From: an uncultured Caulobacteraceae bacterium
GTDB lineage: Bacteria; Pseudomonadota; Alphaproteobacteria; Caulobacterales; Caulobacteraceae
Assembly: GCA_937910255.1 (NCBI GenBank)
Contig: CALEOQ010000223.1
Span: forward strand, 1 to 5,456
Direction: 5' to 3'
DNA length: 5,456 bases
Under the pieces are notes generated by a model, which saw nothing but the letters and a program-made list of their open reading frames with translations, made no database searches and was not told where the DNA came from. This document shows positions 1 to 5,456 of this stretch, in pieces. Positions within the stretch are counted from its first letter, which is position 1, and each line of letters begins with the position of its first letter. The translations under genes were made by a program, and so were the position numbers.

Positions 1-75
1 TAGCGCGCTCGCGTGCTGTGTGTGTTGTGTGTGACGCGATTGCACCTACGGTTCGTTTTTGTATTTTTTTTTTTT
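1..75. other. Non-genomic read-through leader ending in a T run
   Basis: This stretch lies outside the sequencing adapter that starts at 76 and so cannot be native chromosome. It is low-complexity, with TG repeats around 14-33, and ends in an uninterrupted run of 12 T at 64-75. Read on the other strand, that is a poly-A run directly after the end of the P7 adapter, as expected when a sequencer reads past the end of a short library molecule. Base composition is quite unlike the GC-rich DNA after 140. The first 13 bases match 139-151 at 12 of 13 positions, which may be an assembly echo or chance. No gene is supported here: the open frames starting at 13 and 18 are artefacts. Confidence 0.9.
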
Positions 76-139
76 CAAGCAGAAGACGGCATACGAGATT
101 ACGACGTGACTGGAGTTCAGACGTGTGCTCTTCCGATCT
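76..139 (+). other. Illumina P7/TruSeq-type adapter with 6-base barcode (contamination)
   Basis: Positions 76-99 are an exact P7 flow-cell sequence (begins CAAGCAGAAGACGGC, ends GAGAT). Positions 100-105 are the index TACGAC. Positions 106-139 are an exact read-2 primer/adapter arm (begins GTGACTGGAGTTC, ends CTCTTCCGATCT). All 58 non-barcode bases match the adapter as I know it. The last T (139) is the ligation base, so genomic sequence begins at 140. Translation across it gives the artefact peptides SSDVCSSDL and QAEDGIRD in two frames. A degraded inverted copy lies at 5383-5446. Confidence 0.98.
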
Positions 140-1202
140 GGCGCGCTCGCGCAATGACCAGGTGGCGCTGGACTTCCGCATGTGGGTCCGCGAGGCCTGC
201 CATCGCACGGCTGAACAGCTTCAGGCCCTGCAACGAGCCCTGGTGGCCCAGGCCGAGGCCCATGCCGACACCCTGATGCCCGGCTTCACCCACCTGCAGC
301 CGGCCCAGCCGGTGACCTTCGGCCATCACCTGATGGCCTATGTGGAGATGTTCGGCCGCGACGCCTCGCGCTTCACCGACGCCGCGGCCCGCATGAACGA
401 GTGCCCCCTGGGCGCCGCGGCCCTGGCCGGCTCGCCCTTCCCCATCGACCGGCACGCCACGGCCAAGGCCCTGGGCTTTGCGCGGCCCACGGCCAACTCC
501 CTCGACAGCGTGTCCTCCCGCGACTTCGCGCTGGAGGCCCTGGCGGCCGGCGCCATCTGCGCCACGCACCTGTCGCGCCTGGCCGAGGAGATCGTGATCT
601 GGATGACGCCGCAGTTCGGCTTCATCGCCCTGTCGGACGCCTTCACCACCGGCTCGTCCATCATGCCGCAGAAGAAGAATCCCGATGCGGCTGAGCTGGT
701 CCGGGCCAAGGCCGGCCGCATGCTGGCGGCCTTCACCCAGCTGGCCGTGGTGATGAAGGGCCTGCCGCTGGCCTATTCCAAGGACATGCAGGAGGACAAG
801 GTCCCCACCTTCGAGGCCTTTGACGTGCTGGACCTGTCCCTGGGCGCCATGACCGGCATGGTCGCCGACCTGACCCCCAACGCCGCGCGCATGGCCGCCG
901 CCGGCGGCGCCGGCTTCTCCACCGCCACCGATCTGGCCGACTGGCTGGTGCGGACCCTCGACATGCCCTTCCGCGACGCCCACCACGTCACCGGGGCGGC
1001 GGTGAAGCGGGCCGAGGAGTTGGCCTGCGATCTGGCCGATCTGCCGCTGGAAGAGATGAAGGCCCTGGACCCGCGCATCGGCTCCGGCGTTTATGAGGTT
1101 CTGACACCGGCCGCATCCGTGGCCAGCCGCAAAAGCTATGGCGGCGCCGCCCCCGACCAGGTTCGCGCCCAGGTCGCCCGCTGGAAGGACTTGCTGAAAT
1201 GA
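140..1202 (+). CDS. argH: Argininosuccinate lyase, 5'-truncated at the contig edge
   Basis: Argininosuccinate lyase splits argininosuccinate into arginine and fumarate in the cytoplasm, the last step of arginine synthesis. It is a homotetramer of the fumarase/aspartase superfamily. About 353 genuine residues remain, from the codon at 141; the family is usually ~460, so roughly the first 105 are missing. The fragment opens inside the conserved ARSRNDQVALD motif. It then shows THLQPAQPVTFGHH (fragment residues ~50-63, with the catalytic-region His) and the superfamily signature GSSIMPQKKNP (~171-181), whose loop holds the catalytic Ser. The C-terminal helical domain is intact to the TGA at 1200-1202. 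The ATG at 18 lies in adapter noise and is not the start; G140 fits the third base of the Thr codon expected before ARSRNDQ. The stop overlaps the next gene's ATG by 4 bases, indicating an operon. Identification is firm; the truncation is technical, not a pseudogene. Confidence 0.97.
1183..1189 (+). promoter_or_regulatory. Ribosome binding site for lptM
   Basis: GGAAGGA lies inside the 3' end of argH, 9 bases before the ATG at 1199. Spacing and purine content fit a Shine-Dalgarno site. It supports 1199 as the true start and allows lptM to be translated independently of, as well as coupled to, argH. Confidence 0.6.
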
Positions 1203-1489
1203 ACCTCCGCGCCCCGCTGCTCATGGCCCTGGCCAGCGCCCTCGCCCTGGCCGCCTGCGGCAAGGCCGGCGGTCTGGATCGTCCGCCGCCCCTGTGGGGC
1301 GACCCGGCCACGGGCGAGATCGTCGCCCCGCGCCCGTCGGCCAGCAAGCCGGTGGACACGGTCGATCCGCGCACCCGCGCCACGAACCCGGCCCCGCCGC
1401 GGACCCTGCCTATCGAAGGCACCGCCTCCAGCCCCACCTCGTCCTCGCCCCAGGGCGCCCTGCCCGACCCCTACGCCAATCCCCGATGA
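1199..1489 (+). CDS. lptM: Small outer-membrane lipoprotein, LptM (YifL) family
   Basis: This is a 96-residue predicted lipoprotein. Residues 1-19 form a signal peptide (Arg4, then a hydrophobic Leu/Ala core) ending in a lipobox L-A-A-C with the acylated Cys at 20. Gly at +2 fits outer-membrane sorting. The mature start CGKAGGLDRPPPLWG resembles the CGxKGPLxxP region of the LptM/YifL family, and the rest is a Pro/Ser/Thr-rich, probably disordered tail. In E. coli, LptM (67 aa) binds the LptD/E translocon and promotes LptD maturation at the BAM complex; that role here is by homology only. Position next to lysA agrees with the common placement of this small lipoprotein beside lysA or dapF in proteobacteria. 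It overlaps argH (ATGA 1199-1202) and lysA (ATGA 1486-1489). The tail is longer than in E. coli. Lipoprotein status is firm; the LptM assignment is moderate. Confidence 0.8.
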   Translation: MNLRAPLLMALASALALAACGKAGGLDRPPPLWGDPATGEIVAPRPSASKPVDTVDPRTRATNPAPPRTLPIEGTASSPTSSSPQGALPDPYANPR

Positions 1490-2754
1490 ATCATTTCGAG
1501 CTGCGGGAGGGGGAACTCTTCTGCGAGGACGTGGCCCTGACCGACATCGCCAAGGCGGTCGGCACCCCGGTCTATGTCTATTCCACCGCCACCTTCGAGC
1601 GGCACTATACGGTCCTGCGCGAGGCGCTGGAGGCCGAGGGCGTGCGCGACCCGCTGATCGCCTTTGCGGTGAAGGCCAACTCCAACCTCGCCGTGCTCAG
1701 GACCCTGGCGCGGCTCGGCGCCGGGGCCGACACCGTTTCTGAGGGCGAGATCCGCCGGGCCCTGGCCGCCGGCGTGCCGCCTGAACGCATCGTGTTCTCC
1801 GGGGTCGGCAAGACCCGGTCCGAAATCGCCTTCGCCCTGGAAACCGGGGTCAGCGAAATCAATGTCGAGTCCGAGCCGGAGATGATCGCCATCGCCCAGG
1901 TGGCGCAAGGCCTGGGCAAGCGCGCCACCATCGCCTTTCGGGTCAATCCCGACGTGGCGGCCGGCGGCCACGCCAAGATCGCCACCGGCAAGTCGGAGAA
2001 CAAGTTCGGCGTCTCCTTCGCCGAGGCCGAGCGGCTGTACGCCCAGGGCTCCAACAACGCCTGGCTGAATCCCGTGGGGGTGGCCTGTCACATCGGCAGC
2101 CAGATCACCGACCTGGCCCCCATGGCCGAGGCCTTCGCCAAGATGGCCGGCCTGGTCGGGCGCCTGAAGGGCGAGGGCCTGTCGGTGGAGCGCCTGGACC
2201 TGGGCGGCGGACTGGGCGTGCCCTATTTCAACCAGCCCGAGCCCCCGTCGCCGGCCGACTACGCCAAGGTGGTGGCCCAAGCCACCCGGGGCCTGGACGT
2301 GGCGCTCGCCTTCGAGCCCGGCCGGGTGATCGCCGCCAACGCCGGCGTGCTGCTGGCGCAGGTGGTGCATATCCACGAGCGTCCGGAGGGCCGGCGCTTC
2401 CTGGTGCTGGACGCGGCCATGAACGACCTGCTGCGGCCGGCCATGTATGACGCCTATCACGACATCCGCGCGGTCCGTCCCCGCGACGGCGAGGCCAAGG
2501 CCTATGATGTGGTCGGCCCGGTCTGCGAAACCGGCGACACCTTCACCCGCGACCGGTCCCTGCCGGCGTTCGAGGCCGGCGACCTGGTGGCCTTCATGAG
2601 CGCGGGCGCCTATGGCGCCTCCATGGCCAGCGAGTACAACAGCCGGCCCCTGGTCCCCGAGGTGCTGGTCAAGGGGGCCGACTTCGCCGTCGTCCGGCCA
2701 CGCCCGACCTATGAGGAGATGCTCGCCCGGGAGGCCTCGGCGCCCTGGCTCTGA
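1486..2754 (+). CDS. lysA: Diaminopimelate decarboxylase
   Basis: This is a complete 422-residue, PLP-dependent fold-type III enzyme (alanine racemase-like TIM barrel plus C-terminal beta domain). It converts meso-diaminopimelate to L-lysine and CO2 in the cytoplasm, the last lysine step, and so competes with peptidoglycan synthesis for DAP. Visible landmarks are FAVKAN with the PLP-binding Lys63; HIGSQ 202-206; the phosphate-binding GGGLG 240-244; EPGR 277-280; DAAMNDLLRPAMY 309-321; PVCETGD 345-351 with Cys347, which reaches the partner subunit's active site; and GAYG 374-377. Length is typical (~415-425). The start at 1486 is chosen because it forms an ATGA overlap with the lptM stop and gives a family-like N-terminus; the frame stays open further upstream, but only as an lptM shadow. 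No Shine-Dalgarno site is visible before 1486, so translation probably depends on coupling to lptM. Identification is very secure. Confidence 0.98.
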   Translation: MNHFELREGELFCEDVALTDIAKAVGTPVYVYSTATFERHYTVLREALEAEGVRDPLIAFAVKANSNLAVLRTLARLGAGADTVSEGEIRRALAAGVPPERIVFSGVGKTRSEIAFALETGVSEINVESEPEMIAIAQVAQGLGKRATIAFRVNPDVAAGGHAKIATGKSENKFGVSFAEAERLYAQGSNNAWLNPVGVACHIGSQITDLAPMAEAFAKMAGLVGRLKGEGLSVERLDLGGGLGVPYFNQPEPPSPADYAKVVAQATRGLDVALAFEPGRVIAANAGVLLAQVVHIHERPEGRRFLVLDAAMNDLLRPAMYDAYHDIRAVRPRDGEAKAYDVVGPVCETGDTFTRDRSLPAFEAGDLVAFMSAGAYGASMASEYNSRPLVPEVLVKGADFAVVRPRPTYEEMLAREASAPWL

Positions 2755-2772
2755 TCGCATCAGGCCCGGACC

Positions 2773-2789
2773 TGCGTCGGCGTGACGCA
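2773..2789 (+). terminator. Small hairpin downstream of lysA, possible weak terminator
   Basis: TGCGTC (2773-2778) pairs perfectly with GACGCA (2784-2789) around the 5-base loop GGCGT. It begins 18 bases after the lysA stop. The following bases (TCTAATGTT) are T-rich for this genome but not a clean U run, so intrinsic termination would be weak. It could instead be an RNA-processing or stabilising end for the argH-lptM-lysA message. Confidence 0.35.
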
Positions 2790-2796
2790 TCTAATG

Positions 2797-2826
2797 TTGG
2801 CATCTGTCACAGACCTTAATTATGGT
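2797..2826 (+). promoter_or_regulatory. Candidate sigma-70-type promoter for the 2833 lipoprotein gene
   Basis: TTGGCA (2797-2802) matches the -35 consensus TTGACA at 5 of 6 bases. After 18 bases, TATGGT (2821-2826) matches the -10 consensus at 4 of 6. The interval is unusually AT-rich for this genome. A transcript would start about 7 bases past the -10, at roughly 2833, which is the A of the downstream ATG. That implies a leaderless or nearly leaderless message. TAATTA at 2817-2822 is an alternative -10 but with too short a spacing (14). This is consensus matching by eye only. Confidence 0.4.
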
Positions 2827-2832
2827 CGGGCC

Positions 2833-3363
2833 ATGTCCAAGCTTCGCATCCTGGCGGTCTCCGCCACGCTCGCCCTGGCTACGGCCTGCGCCCCGACCAT
2901 GGGGCCTCCGCCCCCGCCGCCGGGCGTTTCTCCTCCGTCGCCCACCGTCTTCCGGCCGGAGGACTTCTCGTGGTCGGCGGTTCCGGGACGCAACACCATC
3001 GATGGTCGGCTGACCTATCGCCAGGGCGCGGCGCGGTTCACCTGCTCGGGCGCCGGCGTGGTGCTGACGCCGGAAACGCCCTGGACCCGGCGGCGGATGA
3101 GCATCCTCTATTCGTCGCCCGAGGCCGCCGCCCTGCCGGCCAATGAGGTTCGCGCCCGGACGCCCTCGGCGCCCAATGACGACTATTCGTCCTTCGTGCG
3201 GCGCACCACCTGCGACGCGGCCGACCGGTTCACCTTCTCCAACCTGCCCGACGGCGCCTGGTTCGTGATCACCGTGGCCCGCCCCCTGGCCGGCGGCGAA
3301 AGCGTGGCCATCATGCGCCGGGTCGTCACCCGCAGCGGCCGGGTCAGCCCCGTCGATCTCTAG
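2833..3363 (+). CDS. Predicted lipoprotein with a carboxypeptidase-regulatory-like beta domain
   Basis: This is a 176-residue protein I cannot assign to a named gene. Residues 1-18 form a signal peptide (Lys3, Arg5, hydrophobic core) ending at L-A-T-A-C, with the likely lipidated Cys at 19. Ala at +2 fits the outer membrane; Ala at -3 is less usual than Leu, so the lipobox is acceptable but not ideal. Residues 25-37 are a Pro-rich linker with six consecutive Pro. The remainder looks beta-rich: GAARFTCSGAGVVLTPETP (66-83) and DRFTFSNLPDGAWFVITVAR (131-150) resemble the strand pattern of carboxypeptidase regulatory-like/transthyretin-like domains. Cys71 and Cys127 could form a disulphide in the periplasm. 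Start choice: the frame is open to a GTG at 2782, but only the ATG at 2833 gives a clean signal peptide. No Shine-Dalgarno site is visible. The gene is probably transcribed separately from lysA. Function is unknown. Confidence 0.75.
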   Translation: MSKLRILAVSATLALATACAPTMGPPPPPPGVSPPSPTVFRPEDFSWSAVPGRNTIDGRLTYRQGAARFTCSGAGVVLTPETPWTRRRMSILYSSPEAAALPANEVRARTPSAPNDDYSSFVRRTTCDAADRFTFSNLPDGAWFVITVARPLAGGESVAIMRRVVTRSGRVSPVDL

Positions 3364-3393
3364 ATCTGCTGACGTAAGCGTGACACGGCTTGT

Positions 3394-3423
3394 CGCCCGT
3401 CGCCGGAACCCCCGGGGCGGGCG
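3394..3423 (+). terminator. Imperfect GC hairpin between the lipoprotein and membrane-protein genes
   Basis: CGCCCG (3394-3399) pairs with CGGGCG (3418-3423), and CCGG (3403-3406) with CCGG (3412-3415). A TCG/GG internal loop separates the stems, and the terminal loop is AACCC. TCTTT follows at 3427-3431. It may be a weak terminator for the lipoprotein gene, but it also lies 15 bases before the next ATG, where it could hinder ribosome access. In DNA this GC-rich such stems occur by chance. Confidence 0.3.
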
Positions 3424-3438
3424 AAGTCTTTCCTGGTC

Positions 3439-3840
3439 ATGGCTTCGCTTCCCAAGACCCAAGAGACCCTGCCGAAAACGCCGGCCGCCGCCCGCACCGC
3501 CATCTACGCCCTGGGCCTGGCGAGCCTGGCCATCGGCCTGATCAAGACGACGCGTCCGTCGGCGATTTCCGAGCGCACCGGACTCGGCGAGGCCTCCATG
3601 GTCCGCACCCTCGGCCTGAGGGAAATGGCGGCCGGCGCAGGCCTGCTGCTGGACGGCGGCGACAAGCGCTGGCTGGTCGCCCACGGGCTGAACAGCGCAG
3701 GCCAGGTCGCCTTGCTGCTCAAGGCGCGTCCTGCAGACGCCCGCCAGTGGCGGGGCTTGGCGCTGTTCTATGGCGTCATCCTGGGCCTGACCCTGGCCGA
3801 TATCTATGCGGGCCAGCGCCTTCGCAAAACCAAGGGCTGA
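3439..3840 (+). CDS. Small integral membrane protein of unknown function
   Basis: This is a 133-residue protein without a recognised gene name. After a polar N-terminus (1-17) it shows a hydrophobic segment at ~20-37, a second short one at ~58-72, a third, more amphipathic, at ~78-95, and a clear one at ~106-124. It ends in a basic tail (RLRKTKG). The pattern suggests a 3-4 helix inner-membrane protein. The motif MVRTLGLREMAAGAGLL (54-70) resembles the membrane portion that precedes polyketide cyclase/dehydrase (SRPBCC) domains in some bacterial proteins, and DUF4267-like small membrane proteins. I offer this as a resemblance only, since no soluble domain follows here. The ATG at 3439 is preceded only by a weak purine stretch (GCGAAG, 3421-3426). 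It starts 75 bases after the lipoprotein stop, so co-transcription is possible. Its stop is 7 bases before the convergent-gene hairpin. Codon use matches its neighbours. Function is unknown. Confidence 0.75.
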   Translation: MASLPKTQETLPKTPAAARTAIYALGLASLAIGLIKTTRPSAISERTGLGEASMVRTLGLREMAAGAGLLLDGGDKRWLVAHGLNSAGQVALLLKARPADARQWRGLALFYGVILGLTLADIYAGQRLRKTKG

Positions 3841-3847
3841 AACGACA

Positions 3848-3877
3848 GACGCCCTCCCTGCGAACAGGAAGGGCGTC
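3848..3877 (-). terminator. Strong hairpin between convergent genes, probable shared terminator
   Basis: The 13-base arms 3848-3860 and 3865-3877 flank a 4-base loop and pair at 12 of 13 positions. The exception is 3856/3869: a C-A mismatch in plus-strand RNA but a G-U wobble in minus-strand RNA. The minus-strand RNA therefore forms an unbroken 13-bp stem with a UUCG loop, suggesting it mainly serves clpB, whose stop is 25 bases upstream on that strand. GUUU follows on the minus strand, a short U tract. The plus-strand membrane-protein gene stops only 7 bases before it, so it may end both transcripts. Confidence 0.75.
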
Positions 3878-3902
3878 CAGGCTCAAGATGTCGCCTCGGT
3901 GG

Positions 3903-5382
<1,480 letters not shown>

Positions 5383-5446
5383 AGATTGGAAGAGCACACG
5401 CCTGAACTCCAGTCCCGTCGTAATAGCGTCTGCCCTCTTCTTCTTT
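5383..5446 (-). other. Degraded inverted copy of the Illumina adapter with the same barcode
   Basis: This reads as the reverse complement of the adapter at 76-139: AGAT-GGAAGAGCACACG, CTGAACTCCAGTC, barcode GTCGTA (5417-5422), then a corrupted P7 end. Against the expected 64 bases I count nine substitutions (5387, 5401, 5415, 5425, 5426, 5430, 5435, 5442, 5446), concentrated towards the outer end as in late, low-quality read cycles. The barcode is exactly the reverse complement of TACGAC at 100-105. A5383 is probably the A-tail base, so genomic sequence ends at 5382. Confidence 0.95.
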
Positions 5447-5456
5447 CAAAAACAAA
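5447..5456. other. A-rich read-through tail
   Basis: CAAAAACAAA follows the adapter end. It mirrors the T run at 64-75 and is what reading past the end of the library molecule would give. It is not genomic. Confidence 0.85.

Noticed and set aside
14..33. TG-rich tract as a microsatellite or Z-DNA element
   Set aside because: It lies outside the adapter in read-through noise and is not genomic.
13..276. 87-residue open frame on the plus strand containing QAEDGIRD
   Set aside because: It is adapter plus an off-frame reading of argH.
117..986. 289-residue open frame on the minus strand
   Set aside because: It is antisense to argH, begins in adapter, and is a low-complexity Gly/His/Gln/Arg translation typical of GC-rich shadows.
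140..1202. argH as a decayed pseudogene because its N-terminus is missing
   Set aside because: The remaining frame is intact with all expected motifs. The loss coincides exactly with the adapter junction, so it is a contig-end truncation.
1471..2790. 439-residue open frame on the minus strand
   Set aside because: It mirrors lysA. Composition (Gly, His, Gln, Leu, Arg) and the absence of motifs mark it as a codon-bias shadow.
2791..3684. 297-residue open frame on the minus strand
   Set aside because: It covers two well-supported plus-strand genes and has shadow-like Arg/Gly-rich composition.

Overview
This window looks like one complete short assembly contig rather than an excerpt. Intact Illumina P7 adapter sequence (76-139) sits near its left end, and a degraded reverse complement of the same adapter (5383-5446) near its right end. 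Both copies carry the same 6-base barcode. Outside them is read-through noise: a T run on the left and an A-rich tail on the right. Genuine genomic DNA therefore runs only from 140 to 5382, about 5.24 kb.

The genomic part is very GC-rich, densely coded, and strongly biased to G or C at third codon positions. Gene content (argH, a small LptM-type lipoprotein and lysA in tandem, plus a canonical clpB) suggests a high-GC alphaproteobacterium. Caulobacterales (Caulobacter, Phenylobacterium or Brevundimonas type) is my best guess from gene order and protein character, but the sequence alone does not prove it.

Layout: (1) Plus strand, 140-2754: a tight argH-lptM-lysA operon. argH has lost its first ~105 codons at the contig edge. 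Both junctions are 4-base ATGA stop/start overlaps, so translation is probably coupled. The products are argininosuccinate lyase (last step of arginine synthesis), a small outer-membrane lipoprotein thought to help mature the LPS exporter LptD, and diaminopimelate decarboxylase (last step of lysine synthesis). (2) A ~78-base gap with a small hairpin and a plausible promoter that would place the transcript start almost on the next ATG. (3) Plus strand, 2833-3363: a predicted lipoprotein with a Pro-rich linker and a probable beta-sandwich domain. (4) Plus strand, 3439-3840: a small integral membrane protein of unknown function. (5) A strong hairpin (3848-3877) between convergent genes, probably a shared terminator. 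(6) Minus strand, 5382-3903: the C-terminal ~57% of the disaggregase ClpB, cut by the contig edge.

I see no mobile element, CRISPR, RNA gene or defence system. The biology is ordinary housekeeping. The most important observation is technical: the adapters create an apparent terminal inverted repeat, false start codons and chimeric protein N-termini.
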